Assembly: GCF_001905885.1 (NCBI RefSeq)
Contig: NZ_LIYH01000001.1
Coordinates: 994,169 to 1,058,168 of the forward strand
Source of the DNA: Streptomyces sp. CB03234
Lineage (GTDB): Bacteria > Actinomycetota > Actinomycetes > Streptomycetales > Streptomycetaceae
DNA length: 64,000 nt
Direction of reading: 5' to 3'
Part shown: positions 17,801 to 25,632 of the stretch, piece by piece
Layout of the letters: each line of letters opens with the position of its first letter
How positions within the stretch are numbered: position 1 is the first letter of the stretch
Position numbers and translations under genes: made by a program
Notes under the pieces: generated by a model
The model's input: only the letters and a program-made list of their open reading frames with translations
Databases searched by the model: none
Told to the model about the DNA's origin: nothing

Positions 17801-18007
17801 GGCGAGGGCGGCTTCATCGCCCAGCCGCTCGCGGTCGTGGTGATCGGCGGCCTGGTGACGTCCACCCTGCTGACCCTGCTGCTGGTCCCGACGCTCTACG
17901 CGATGGTGGAACTCCGCAAGGAACGCCGCCGCGCCAAGCGCGCCGCCAGGCGCGCGGCGAAGTCGGCACCCGCCGAGGACAGGACCCCGGCCCCGGCCAA
18001 CGCCTGA
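14894..18007 (+). CDS. RND superfamily (HAE1/AcrB-like) exporter
   Basis: 1037 aa with the duplicated RND layout: TM1 at the N-terminus, a large external loop (about residues 32-330), TM2-6, then a second half starting around residue 540. Signature segments are IGRVVDDSIVVLENIKRH, VFLPIGLVGGMVGELFG and, in the second half, GIVVTNAIVLIDLINQYR. The intramembrane DD pair needed for proton transport is present. GAGAGACC ribosome site before the ATG. As a Gram-positive it has no outer-membrane duct, and no periplasmic adaptor gene is next to it. Substrate unknown; likely drug, lipid or envelope component export. Confidence 0.94.
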   Translation: MSWLSRFSLAQRALIGLMSIVAIVFGAIAIPQLKQQLLPSIELPMVSVLAPYQGASPDVVEKQVVEPLENSIKAVDGIKGVTSTASEGNALVMATFDYGDEGTEQLVADVQQAVNRARAQLPEGVDPQVVAGSTDDIPTVVLAVTSDKDQQALADQLERTVVPAIEDIDGVGQVSIDGVQDLQVSVTPDERKLAAAGLNPMTLSEALKAGGATVPAGSFSEAGTSRTVQVGGGFTSLKQIEDLTIKPEKGDAVRLGDIATVKQEESRRVSLTRTNGRPSLAVMATMDNDGSAVAISEAVHDKLPDLREDLGSGAELTVVSDQGPAVSKSISGLTTEGALGLLFAVLVILVFLASLRSTLVTAVSIPLSVVLALIVLWTRDLSLNMLTLGALTIAIGRVVDDSIVVLENIKRHLGYGEERQAAILTAVREVAGAVTSSTLTTVAVFLPIGLVGGMVGELFGSFSLTVTAALLASLLVSLTVVPVLSYWFLRAPKGTSADPDEARREAEAKEARSRLQRLYVPVLRFATRRRLTSVAIAVVVLVGTFGMAPLLKTNFFDQGEQEVLSIKQELPAGTSLEAADAAAKKVEKVLSSLTEVKDYQVTVGSSGFMAAFGGGTGANQASYQVTLTDSASYEKARDRIDDELGKLDGIGDTTIAAGDGFGNQDLSVIVKASDATTLKQASEQVRAEVAELKDVTDVQSDLSQSVPRISVKANAKAAQAGFTDATLGMAVAQAVRGTPAGKAVLDDTERDVVITSTTPAETLADLKALPLGPAKLSDIADVKLVPGPVSMTRIDGSRAATITAKPTGDNTGAVSAALQSKINALDLPDGATAAIGGVSEDQEEAFASLGLAMLAAIAIVFMLLVATFKSLVQPLILLVSIPFAATGAIGLLVVTGTAMGVPAMIGMLMLIGIVVTNAIVLIDLINQYRAQGLGVVESVIEGGRHRLRPILMTALATIFALLPMALGVTGEGGFIAQPLAVVVIGGLVTSTLLTLLLVPTLYAMVELRKERRRAKRAARRAAKSAPAEDRTPAPANA

Positions 18008-18138
18008 CAGCACCCCCGGCGGGGGCACCCCCCGCCGGGGCTCCGCCCCGCACCCCGTGTCGTCTGCGGACCGCCCGCAAACGGCCAGCCGGGCACCGGC
18101 AGGGCGCCGCGCACCCGCACGGCGCCCGCGCACAACGA

Positions 18139-18171
18139 GAGGGGCGCCCCGCACCAAGCGGGGCGCCCCTC
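18139..18171. terminator. Strong hairpin between RND gene and nadA
   Basis: Perfect 14-bp stem (18139-18152 / 18158-18171) with ACCAA loop, 23 nt from the nadA stop and between two convergent genes. Serves at least nadA. An earlier C/G-rich hairpin at about 18015-18045 probably serves the RND gene. Confidence 0.85.
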
Positions 18172-18194
18172 ACCTACACGTAGCGGAAAGAGCC

Positions 18195-19373
18195 CTACGG
18201 CAGCGCCAGCATCCGCTCCAGCGCCAGCTTCGCGAAGCTCTCCGTCTCCCGGTCGACCTGGATCTGGTTGACGAGGTTGCCCTCGGCCAGCGACTCCAGC
18301 GCCCACACCAGGTGCGGCAGGTCGATGCGGTTCATGGTCGAGCAGAAGCAGACCGTCTTGTCGAGGAAGACGATCTCCTTGCCCTCGCTGGCGAAACGGT
18401 TCGCCAGCCGCCGGACCAGGTTCAGCTCCGTACCGATGGCCCACTTCGACCCGGCCGGCGCGGCCTCCAGCGTCTTGATGATGTACTCCGTGGAGCCCAC
18501 GTAGTCCGCCGCCGCCACGACCTCGTGCTTGCACTCGGGGTGCACCAGCACGTTCACGCCCGGGATCCGCTCCCGCACGTCGTTGACGGAGTCGACCGAG
18601 AACCGGCCGTGCACCGAGCAGTGCCCCCGCCACAGGATCATCTTGGCGCCGCGCAGCTCCTCGGCCGTCAGCCCGCCGTTCGGCTTGTGCGGGTTGTACA
18701 GGACGCAGTCGTCCAGGGACATGCCCATGTCCCGGACGGCGGTGTTGCGGCCCAGGTGCTGGTCCGGCAGGAAGAGGACCTTCTCGCCCTGCTCGAAGGC
18801 CCAGTCCAGCGCGCGCTTGGCGTTCGACGAGGTGCAGATCGTGCCGCCGTGCTTGCCGGTGAAGGCCTTGATGTCGGCGGAGGAGTTCATGTACGAGACG
18901 GGCACGACCTGCTCCGCGATGCCCGCCTCCGTCAGCACGTCCCAGCACTCCGCGACCTGCTCGGCCGTCGCCATGTCGGCCATGGAGCAGCCGGCCGCCA
19001 GGTCAGGCAGCACGACCTTCTGGTCGTCGCCGGTCAGGATGTCCGCCGACTCGGCCATGAAGTGCACGCCGCAGAAGACGATGTACTCGGCCTCCGGCCG
19101 CGCCGCCGCGTCCCGGGCGAGCTTGAACGAGTCGCCGGTGACGTCCGCGAACTGGATGACCTCGTCGCGCTGGTAGTGGTGCCCCAGGACGAAGACCTTG
19201 TCGCCCAGCTTCTCCTTGGCGGCGCGGGCGCGCTCGACCAGGTCGGGATCCGAGGGCGAGGGCAGGTCACCGGGGCACTCCACTCCCCGCTCGCTCTTCG
19301 GGTCCGCTTCGCGGCCGAGCAGCAGCAGGGCGAGGGGCGACGGCTGGACGTCCAGGGGCTGGGCGGTGGTCAC
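18195..19373 (-). CDS. nadA: Quinolinate synthase NadA
   Basis: 392 aa. Condenses iminoaspartate with dihydroxyacetone phosphate in de novo NAD synthesis and holds a [4Fe-4S] cluster. The three ligand cysteines lie in FCGVHFMAESAD, VHPECKHEV and CFCSTMNR; substrate motifs VLGHHYQRDEV, SYMNSSADIK and CTSSNAK are intact. Two in-frame GTGs compete: GAAAGG abuts the first (19382) but lies 9 nt from the second (19373), so the second is chosen. nadB and nadC are not nearby. Divergent from the HesB/ErpA gene, an Fe-S carrier that could supply its cluster. Confidence 0.96.
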   Translation of the reverse strand: MTTAQPLDVQPSPLALLLLGREADPKSERGVECPGDLPSPSDPDLVERARAAKEKLGDKVFVLGHHYQRDEVIQFADVTGDSFKLARDAAARPEAEYIVFCGVHFMAESADILTGDDQKVVLPDLAAGCSMADMATAEQVAECWDVLTEAGIAEQVVPVSYMNSSADIKAFTGKHGGTICTSSNAKRALDWAFEQGEKVLFLPDQHLGRNTAVRDMGMSLDDCVLYNPHKPNGGLTAEELRGAKMILWRGHCSVHGRFSVDSVNDVRERIPGVNVLVHPECKHEVVAAADYVGSTEYIIKTLEAAPAGSKWAIGTELNLVRRLANRFASEGKEIVFLDKTVCFCSTMNRIDLPHLVWALESLAEGNLVNQIQVDRETESFAKLALERMLALP

Positions 19374-19442
19374 GTCACGCACCCTTTCTTTTCTGCGGAG
19401 AGCCTTTTCGTCTAAATGACGCTATCTATCATAACCGCTTCA

Positions 19443-19482
19443 CGTCACTTTGACGATGGCCATAGTGTCGATGTGACACATC
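19443..19482. promoter_or_regulatory. Paired inverted repeats in the nadA / erpA divergent region
   Basis: Two palindromes lie in the 252-nt intergenic region: CGTCA-CTT-TGACG (19443-19455) and GATGTG-A-CACATC (19470-19482). The region is notably AT-richer than its surroundings and holds a TATGAT box toward nadA (about 19425-19430, minus strand). The repeats are candidate operator sites for NAD or Fe-S control; no known site was recognised. Confidence 0.4.
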
Positions 19483-19625
19483 CCCTCTCCACAGGCCGGT
19501 GCTTGTCCGGGGCCCGGTGTGCGAGCATGAAAGTGAAAGAGAAGTGCTGTGCCCGGAATGAATCCGCGGCACCGCCGGTTGCAACCGTCGGCAAGCAGTC
19601 TCCGTACAACCCGGGAGAGAAGCAG

Positions 19626-19982
19626 ATGTCCGTATCGGACGAGAAGACCACTGTCAGCGACGGCATCCTCCTGTCGGACGCCGCCGCGGCCAAGGTCAAG
19701 GCCCTGCTCGACCAGGAAGGCCGCGACGACCTGGCACTGCGCGTCGCCGTTCAGCCCGGTGGCTGCTCCGGCCTGCGTTACCAGCTCTTCTTCGACGAGC
19801 GTTCGCTCGACGGTGACGTCGTCAAGGACTTCAACGGCGTCAAGGTCGTCACCGACCGCATGAGCGCCCCGTACCTGGGCGGCGCCTCCATCGACTTCGT
19901 CGACACGATCGAGAAGCAGGGCTTCACCATCGACAACCCCAACGCCACCGGCTCCTGCGCCTGCGGCGACTCGTTCAGCTGA
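19626..19982 (+). CDS. erpA: HesB/IscA-type Fe-S carrier, ErpA-like
   Basis: 118 aa. A-type carrier fold with the three conserved cysteines in QPGGCSGLRYQ and GSCACGDSF. These proteins receive Fe-S clusters from the scaffold and pass them to target enzymes. ATG at 19626 is preceded by GGGAGAGA; the longer frame back to 19416 has atypical codons. In actinobacteria this single A-type protein is usually essential. Divergent from nadA and within 5 kb of a cysteine desulfurase fusion and the Rieske gene operon. Confidence 0.94.
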   Translation: MSVSDEKTTVSDGILLSDAAAAKVKALLDQEGRDDLALRVAVQPGGCSGLRYQLFFDERSLDGDVVKDFNGVKVVTDRMSAPYLGGASIDFVDTIEKQGFTIDNPNATGSCACGDSFS

Positions 19983-20000
19983 AGCAACGGCTGGAACGCA

Positions 20001-20041
20001 AGGCGGCGGCCCCGGACCATCCTCGGGGCCGCCGCCTTTTT
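20001..20041 (+). terminator. Intrinsic terminator of erpA
   Basis: Perfect 14-bp stem (20001-20014 / 20024-20037), 9-nt loop, followed by a T-run at 20037-20041. One of the most classical rho-independent terminators in the window; also lies 3' of the convergent gene ending at 20055. Confidence 0.92.
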
Positions 20042-20054
20042 CCGCGTCCGGTTC

Positions 20055-21500
20055 CTACCGCCGCGGCACCCGCTCACCGCTGGCCGCGTCCACGACCTGC
20101 CGGTCGCCCAGCGGCTCGTCCAGCGTCACCGTCCCGGTCAGCTCCTTGGCGATCAGGATGCACACCCGGCCCGGCTCGATCGGCGTCTCCACCACCTTCA
20201 GCTTCACCTGCGTACCGCTCTGCTCGGCCTCGACGGTGTACTTGCTGCACACCCCGCCCCAGAAGCGCGCCGTCAGGATCTTCCCGTCCAGGCTGTACGA
20301 CTCGACCTGCCGCGGCGCCTTCCCGGTCCCGGGCGTCCCAGGCGTCGTCGGAGCCGGGGCCGGTGCGGGCGCCACATGCTTCGGCGCCACCGCCGGGTAC
20401 GTGATCGTGAACGGCCGGGCGTCGCCCTTCGGGGCCACCTCGAACAGCCACGACGGTACGAGCGCCGGGCGCCCCGCCGTGTAGTGGGCCGCCAGCCCGA
20501 AGACCGCCCTGGAGACGGTCACCGTCTCCTTCGCCGTGGAGCCGGGCTCCGGCTCGCACGGGGCGGCCGGCGTCGTCCCTGAGTCCTCCAGCGGCGCGGG
20601 CGTGGCACACCCGCCGATGCCCCCGCCGATGCCGACCCGGCCGTCACCGGCCCCGGCGTTCAGCAGCTTCAGCGCCTCCGCCGCGCCGATCACCGGGTAC
20701 TCGTGGCTCTCCGCCGGCGCCTTCAGCCGCCCGCTGCCGCCGGCGACCGAGCCGTCCGCGTCCACCTGGATGCCGGTCGACCAGCCGTACGTCGGCAGCC
20801 CGCCCACGACCGGGTCCGCGTTGACCACCCGTACCGCACCCATCACCTGCGTGGCGTCCAGCTCGGCGTCCTGCTGGCCCAGCGCCTCCAGGACGGGGGC
20901 CGCCGCCTTCTTCGCGGCCGCCTCGCTCACCGGCTGCCCGCCGCCCTGGGGCTGCCCGCCCGTCGGGCACTCCTTGCCCTTCAGGCAGTTGTCCCCGACC
21001 GGCGCCGTCCCGAACGTCCACACGCCCGGCGCCTGCCGCTCCACCTGGAGGGTCGCACCCGAGCCGTCCTTGTCCGGCCCCACCTTCCACGCCGAACCGG
21101 CCGCCTTGGGCGTGCCCTCGACGCCCAGCGCCTTGGCCAGCCGGGCCACCTCGGCCGCGCCGACCGCGCCCTCCGGCCGGTACACGTGCGCCGACTCCGG
21201 GCCCTTCGGCAGCGTGCCGGCGGCCCGGTAGACCACCCCGTTCGGGTCGGGCTCACCGGGCGCGATCCCCGGCCCCGTACCGCTTTCGGTGTGACCGTCC
21301 AGGACCAGCGGCGGCGGCTGCTTCCCGTCGGCCGCGGGAACACCGCGAGGCTCCTCGCCGTCCGACGCCACCGTGGCGAAGTACGCGCCACCGCCCCCGG
21401 CGAGCAGCACCGCTGCCGCCACCGAGGCGACGACGAGCGGCGAACGCCTCCGGCGAGGGCTGTCCTGTGTCGGCTCCTTGGCCGGCTCCGTACTGCTCAC
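20055..21500 (-). CDS. Single-pass membrane-anchored secreted protein, function unknown
   Basis: 481 aa. Short basic cytoplasmic head (PRRRRSP), one membrane helix at about residues 21-44, then a large Pro/Gly-rich external part. Six or so cysteines in the outer part (DNCLKGKEC, GGCATPAP, APCEPEPG, GGVCSKY, RVCILIA) could form disulfides. A Pro/Ala/Thr linker near residues 370-390 separates two regions. GTG with AAGGAG 8 nt upstream. It occupies the position between HesB and adenosine kinase where mycobacteria carry another membrane protein (Rv2203). No catalytic motif recognised. Confidence 0.85.
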   Translation of the reverse strand: MSSTEPAKEPTQDSPRRRRSPLVVASVAAAVLLAGGGGAYFATVASDGEEPRGVPAADGKQPPPLVLDGHTESGTGPGIAPGEPDPNGVVYRAAGTLPKGPESAHVYRPEGAVGAAEVARLAKALGVEGTPKAAGSAWKVGPDKDGSGATLQVERQAPGVWTFGTAPVGDNCLKGKECPTGGQPQGGGQPVSEAAAKKAAAPVLEALGQQDAELDATQVMGAVRVVNADPVVGGLPTYGWSTGIQVDADGSVAGGSGRLKAPAESHEYPVIGAAEALKLLNAGAGDGRVGIGGGIGGCATPAPLEDSGTTPAAPCEPEPGSTAKETVTVSRAVFGLAAHYTAGRPALVPSWLFEVAPKGDARPFTITYPAVAPKHVAPAPAPAPTTPGTPGTGKAPRQVESYSLDGKILTARFWGGVCSKYTVEAEQSGTQVKLKVVETPIEPGRVCILIAKELTGTVTLDEPLGDRQVVDAASGERVPRR

Positions 21501-21576
21501 CGCAATGCTCCTTCGTACGCCGTGGCCCCTTTACGGGAGACACCCGTGGGACGGAGCGGGGGAGCGCACGGTTCCC

Positions 21577-21783
21577 TCAGGCGCCGTACTCCGGGGTGGC
21601 GTCGATCAGCCGGGCGGAGGCGGGCGGAACGACCACGCCATGGATCAGGGCCGGCGACACGGGCGCGGGCGCCGCCTGCGCCGGAGCCACCCAGTGCGGA
21701 ACCATGCGCGCGCTGTCCCCGCGCAGCTGGACCAGGCTCAATTCGGACTCGTGCTGCTCAGGTGGAACGCTGTACTTCGCCAT
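21577..21783 (-). CDS. Small hypothetical protein
   Basis: 68 aa, no membrane segment; N-terminal half is polar (MAKYSVPPEQHESELSL), C-terminal half is Ala/Pro/Val-rich. Codon third positions are GC-rich, as expected of a real Streptomyces gene. There is no ribosome site, but TACGGT lies 6 nt upstream of the ATG, a leaderless-promoter pattern. Lies just upstream of the anchored secreted protein on the same strand. No family recognised. Confidence 0.55.
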   Translation of the reverse strand: MAKYSVPPEQHESELSLVQLRGDSARMVPHWVAPAQAAPAPVSPALIHGVVVPPASARLIDATPEYGA

Positions 21784-21910
21784 GAGCGCACCGTACGCAC
21801 GCGGGAGCCGACCGAAAAAGACCTACTATCGGGTAGTTTTCGCATGTGGGGAGGGCCTCGACCGGGTAGCGTGAACTGTCAACTCCACCTTCCCGCAGGA
21901 GCGCCCAGCC

Positions 21911-22885
21911 GTGCGTATCGCAGTCACCGGCTCCATCGCCACCGACCACCTCATGACCTTCCCCGGCCGATTCGCCGACCAGTTGGTCGCGGATCAGCTG
22001 CACACGGTCTCCCTCTCCTTCCTCGTCGACAACCTCGATGTACGCCGGGGAGGGGTGGCGGCCAACATCTGCTTCGGCATGGGGCAGCTCGGCACCCGCC
22101 CCGTCCTGGTCGGCGCGGCGGGCTCCGACTTCGACGAGTACCGCGCCTGGCTCGACCGCCACGGTGTGGACACCGGCTCCGTACGGATCTCCGAGGTCCT
22201 GCACACCGCGCGCTTCGTCTGCACCACGGACGCCGACCACAACCAGATCGGCTCGTTCTACACCGGCGCCATGAGCGAGGCCCGCCTGATCGAGCTGCAG
22301 GCCGTGGCCGACCGCGTCGGCGGGCTCGACCTGGTCCTGATCGGCGCGGACGACCCGGAGGCGATGCTCCGCCACACCGAGGAGTGCAAGACCCGCGGCA
22401 TCCCGTTCGCCGCCGACTTCTCGCAGCAGATCGCCCGCATGGGCGGCGACGAGATCCGTACGCTGCTGGAGGGGGCGACGTACCTCTTCTCCAACGAGTA
22501 CGAGAAGGGGCTCATCGAGTCCAAGACCGGCTGGACCGAGGCGGAGATCCTCTCCAAGGTGGGCCACCGCGTCACCACCCTCGGCTCGCGAGGGGTGCGC
22601 ATCGAGAGCGTCGGCGGGCCGGTCATCGAGGTGGGCTGCCCGGAGGAGGAGGCCAAGGTCGACCCGACGGGCGTCGGCGACGCGTTCCGCGCCGGCTTCC
22701 TGTCCGGCCTGTCCTGGGGCGTCGACCTGGAGCGCGCCGCGCAGGTCGGCTGCATGCTGGCCACGCTCGTCATCGAGACGCTCGGCACCCAGGAGTACAC
22801 CCTGAGCCGGGCCCACTTCATGGACCGCTTCACCAAGGCGTACGGGCACGAGGCCGCGGCCGAGGTCCAGTCGCACCTGGCGTAA
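21911..22885 (+). CDS. adoK: Adenosine kinase (PfkB family)
   Basis: 324 aa ribokinase-fold enzyme. It matches the mycobacterial adenosine kinase closely along its length: ITGSIATDHLM-like start, FPGRFADQLVADQLH, RRGGVAANI, YTGAMSEAR, LIGADDPEAML, and the anion-hole/catalytic-base motif DPTGVGDAFRAGFLSG. Salvages adenosine to AMP. GTG start. It sits in the same neighbourhood as in M. tuberculosis (Rv2202c, between HesB and ctaC). Sugar-kinase annotation is a common but less precise alternative. Confidence 0.93.
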   Translation: MRIAVTGSIATDHLMTFPGRFADQLVADQLHTVSLSFLVDNLDVRRGGVAANICFGMGQLGTRPVLVGAAGSDFDEYRAWLDRHGVDTGSVRISEVLHTARFVCTTDADHNQIGSFYTGAMSEARLIELQAVADRVGGLDLVLIGADDPEAMLRHTEECKTRGIPFAADFSQQIARMGGDEIRTLLEGATYLFSNEYEKGLIESKTGWTEAEILSKVGHRVTTLGSRGVRIESVGGPVIEVGCPEEEAKVDPTGVGDAFRAGFLSGLSWGVDLERAAQVGCMLATLVIETLGTQEYTLSRAHFMDRFTKAYGHEAAAEVQSHLA

Positions 22886-22886
22886 C

Positions 22887-22906
22887 GCCCCTCCAGGTGG
22901 AGGGGC
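22887..22906. terminator. Hairpin between adoK and the convergent desulfurase gene
   Basis: Perfect 8-bp GC stem (22887-22894 / 22899-22906) with AGGT loop right after the adoK stop; weak on its own but suitably placed. Confidence 0.6.
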
Positions 22907-22966
22907 ACCCCGCACCCCTCCACCCGGGCCCCGCGGCGCACCCCGCCGGGGCGAGGGCGGGTCGTG

Positions 22967-24346
22967 TCAGGTCAGGCGGCGCACCACGTACGCCGTGCCC
23001 CGGTCCGCCGGGCGGTCGCCGACGTACTCCTGGCCGCGCATCTCGCACCACGCCGGGATGTCGAGGCGGGCCGCCTCGTCGTCGGAGAGGACCGTCACGG
23101 TGCCGCCGACCGGGACGTCGCCGAAGACCTTGGCCAGCTCGATCACCGGGATCGGGCACCGCCTGCCGAGCGCGTCCACCACCAGGGACTCACCGCCCCC
23201 GGTCGCGGGCATGGCGGCCGGCGCGCCGAACCGCTCGCGGATCCCGGCCACCACGCCCGGCAGCACCTCCAGGAACCGGTCCACGTCCGCCTCCGCCGTG
23301 CCGAACGGCAGCGACACCCGGACGTTGCCCTCCGACAGCACGCCCATGGCGCGCAGGACATGGCTGGGCGTCAGCGTGGAACTCGTACACGACGAACCGG
23401 AGGAAACGGAGAAACCGGACCGGTCCAACTCGTGCAGCAGAGCCTCCCCGTCGACATAGAGACACGAGAACGTCACCAGATGGGGCAGCCGTCGCACCGG
23501 ATCGCCGACCACCTCCACGTCCGGCACCAGCCGTGGCACCCGGCCCCGGATCCGCTCCACCAGCTCCCGCAGCCGCCCGGCCTCCGCCTCGGCCTCGGCG
23601 CGCACCGCCCGCAGCGAGGCGGCCGCGGCCACGATCCCCGGGATGTTCTCGAACCCGGCCGCCCGGCCCGACTCACGCTCGTCCGCCGGGCCTTGGGGCG
23701 CGAACCGCACACCCTTGCGCACCACCAGCAGCCCGACCCCCGCGGGGCCGCCCCATTTATGGGCACTTGCCGTGAGCAGTGACCAATCGCCCTCCACCGG
23801 CCCCCAGGGCAGCGACTGCGCGGCGTCCACCAGCAGCGGCACCCCCGCCTCCCGGCACGCCCGGGCCACATCGGCCACCGGCTGCTCGGTGCCCACCTCG
23901 TGGTTGGCCGACTGGAGGCAGGCGAGCGCCGTGTCGTCCCGCAGCGCGGCGGCGTACGCGTCCGGCGCCACCCGCCCGGCGCGGTCCACCGGCACCTCGG
24001 TCACCGCCCCGCCGTCCGCCTCGTGCGCGGCCGCCGCGTGGAGCACGGACGAGTGCTCCACCGCCGACACGGCCAGATGCCGCCCCACCCGCCGGCGCCC
24101 GGCGAGCGCCCCGGCGACCCCGGTGTGCACCGCCCGCGTCCCCGAGGGGGTGAACACGAGCTCGTCGGGACGGCACCCCACCGCCTCCGCGGCCGCCTCC
24201 CGCGCCGCGTCCAGCAGCAACCGCGCCCGCCTCCCCTCCCGGTACAGCCGGGCGGGATCGGCCCACCCCTCGTCCAGCGAGGCCTGCAGGGCCTGGCGGG
24301 CGACCGGGTGGAGGGGGGCGGAGGAAGCGGCATCGAAGTAGGGCAC
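22967..24346 (-). CDS. Cysteine desulfurase (IscS/NifS-like) fused to a TusA sulfurtransferase domain
   Basis: 459 aa. Residues 1-375 form a PLP-dependent group I desulfurase: start PYFDAASSAPLHP, PLP lysine in TASAHKWGGPAG (Lys197) and the active cysteine in SSGSSCTSSTLTPSH (Cys320). Residues 385-459 form a TusA domain with DALGRRCPIPVIELAK (Cys397). The fusion suggests that persulfide passes directly from Cys320 to Cys397 for delivery to tRNA thiolation or another acceptor. GTG start has GGAGG only 1 nt away, an unusually short spacing. In this position mycobacteria have asnB instead. Confidence 0.93.
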   Translation of the reverse strand: MPYFDAASSAPLHPVARQALQASLDEGWADPARLYREGRRARLLLDAAREAAAEAVGCRPDELVFTPSGTRAVHTGVAGALAGRRRVGRHLAVSAVEHSSVLHAAAAHEADGGAVTEVPVDRAGRVAPDAYAAALRDDTALACLQSANHEVGTEQPVADVARACREAGVPLLVDAAQSLPWGPVEGDWSLLTASAHKWGGPAGVGLLVVRKGVRFAPQGPADERESGRAAGFENIPGIVAAAASLRAVRAEAEAEAGRLRELVERIRGRVPRLVPDVEVVGDPVRRLPHLVTFSCLYVDGEALLHELDRSGFSVSSGSSCTSSTLTPSHVLRAMGVLSEGNVRVSLPFGTAEADVDRFLEVLPGVVAGIRERFGAPAAMPATGGGESLVVDALGRRCPIPVIELAKVFGDVPVGGTVTVLSDDEAARLDIPAWCEMRGQEYVGDRPADRGTAYVVRRLT

Positions 24347-24666
24347 GCCTCCACGCTAACTCCGCGGCGCCCCGCCAACTCCGCCGCGCCAGCCCTTCCC
24401 GGGCAGGGTCCCCGAGCCCACCGGGGCCGCCGGCACGTCGAACAGGTGCCCAGGAACCGGGCCCGCTTGCCCCGTGGAATCGGGCCCGCTTCCCCGAAAG
24501 AGGGGCCCTGCGGCGCGTTGGGCACCCTCCCCGCGCGACCCCAAATAGCGTCCAGTAGGGTTTGGTCCGCATAAACATCCAAACCCCTGCCCGCGTCAGG
24601 GCCGGCGACCGACCAGCGTGACGGCCGCAGCCGACCGCGCGGGCGAGACTCTCGGGAAGGCGCTAC
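24347..24666. promoter_or_regulatory. Upstream region of the ctaCDF operon
   Basis: 320 nt without a gene. It holds a direct repeat (CGGGCCCGCTT at 24458 and 24481), a TAGGGT -10-like box at 24556-24561 and, overlapping it, a perfect inverted repeat GGGTTTGG / CCAAACCC (24558-24565 and 24579-24586, 13-nt spacer). The spacer is AT-rich. This looks like the ctaC promoter with an operator or a leader hairpin; no known regulator site was recognised. Confidence 0.5.
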
Positions 24667-25632
24667 GTGAGTCCCAACGGCTCCGACCGCTCGTCGCGGC
24701 GCCCGATGCGGCGGAAGCTGCCGCAGGTGCTGACTGCGGGCCTGATCCTGGCGACCGCCACCGGTTGCACATACAAGGACTTTCCCCGCCTTGGAATGCC
24801 CACCCCAGTGACGGAGGAGGCTCCCCGGATCCTCTCCCTGTGGCAGGGCTCGTGGGCGGCTGCGCTCGTCACGGGCGTCCTCGTCTGGGGCCTGATCCTG
24901 TGGAGCGTCATCTTCCACCGGCGCAGCCGCACCAAGGTCGAGGTTCCTCCGCAGACCCGGTACAACATGCCCATCGAGGCGCTGTACACGGTGACCCCGC
25001 TCATCATCGTCTCGGTGCTCTTCTACTTCACCGCGCGCGACGAGTCGAAGCTCCTGGCTCTCTCCAACAAGCCGGCCCACACCATCAGCGTGGTCGGCTA
25101 CCAGTGGAGCTGGGGCTTCAACTACATCGAGAACGTCGACGGCAAGGCCGACACGGGCACCGCGCCCGCCAAGGAACTCGCCGTCATTCCTGACAAGTAC
25201 CAGAAGGAGTTCCCCCAGGGGGCCGAGGGCGTCTACGACTACGGCATCCCGGGCACGCGGAATCCGCAGAACGGCAACCCCGGCCCGACCCTGTGGCTGC
25301 CGAAGGGCGAGAAGGTCCGGTTCATCCTGACCTCCCGTGACGTCATCCACTCGTTCTGGGTGGTCCCCTTCCTGTTCAAGCAGGACGTCTTCCCCGGTCA
25401 CAACGTGAACGTCTTCGAGGTGACCGCGACGGAGGAGGGCACCTTCAAGGGCAAGTGCGCCGAGCTGTGCGGCGTCGACCACTCCCGGATGCTCTTCAAC
25501 GTCAAGGTGGTCTCTCCGGAGCGCTACCAGCAGCACCTGAAGGAGCTGGCCGAGAAGGGTCAGACGGGTTACATCCCGGCGGGCATGGAGATCACCGACT
25601 CGGCCAGGAACTCGGAGAGCAACCAACTGTGA
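24667..25632 (+). CDS. ctaC: Cytochrome c oxidase subunit II
   Basis: 321 aa. Lipoprotein-type signal with ATATGC (Cys34), two membrane helices (about residues 60-80 and 103-120), then the external cupredoxin domain. CuA ligands are visible in [12 protein letters not shown] (Cys264, Cys268, His272, Met275) together with the upstream [11 protein letters not shown]is. Takes electrons from the QcrC haem in the bcc-aa3 supercomplex. GTG with GGAAGG upstream. Stop overlaps the ctaD start (GTGA). Confidence 0.97.
   Translation: MSPNGSDRSSRRPMRRKLPQVLTAGLILATATGCTYKDFPRLGMPTPVTEEAPRILSLWQGSWAAALVTGVLVWGLILWSVIFHRRSRTKVEVPPQTRYNMPIEALYTVTPLIIVSVLFYFTARDESKLLALSNKPAHTISVVGYQWSWGFNYIENVDGKADTGTAPAKELAVIPDKYQKEFPQGAEGVYDYGIPGTRNPQNGNPGPTLWLPKGEKVRFILTSRDVIHSFWVVPFLFKQDVFPGHNVNVFEVTATEEGTFKGKCAELCGVDHSRMLFNVKVVSPERYQQHLKELAEKGQTGYIPAGMEITDSARNSESNQL

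Noticed and set aside
14738..18157. 1139-codon open frame antisense to the RND gene
   Set aside because: Composition is Asp/Gly/Arg/Val-rich with no domain; it is the mirror of a GC-rich coding frame, and the RND protein on the other strand has full family motifs.
19374..19382. nadA start at the first GTG (19382)
   Set aside because: GAAAGG directly abuts it with zero spacing, whereas spacing to the next GTG is 9 nt.
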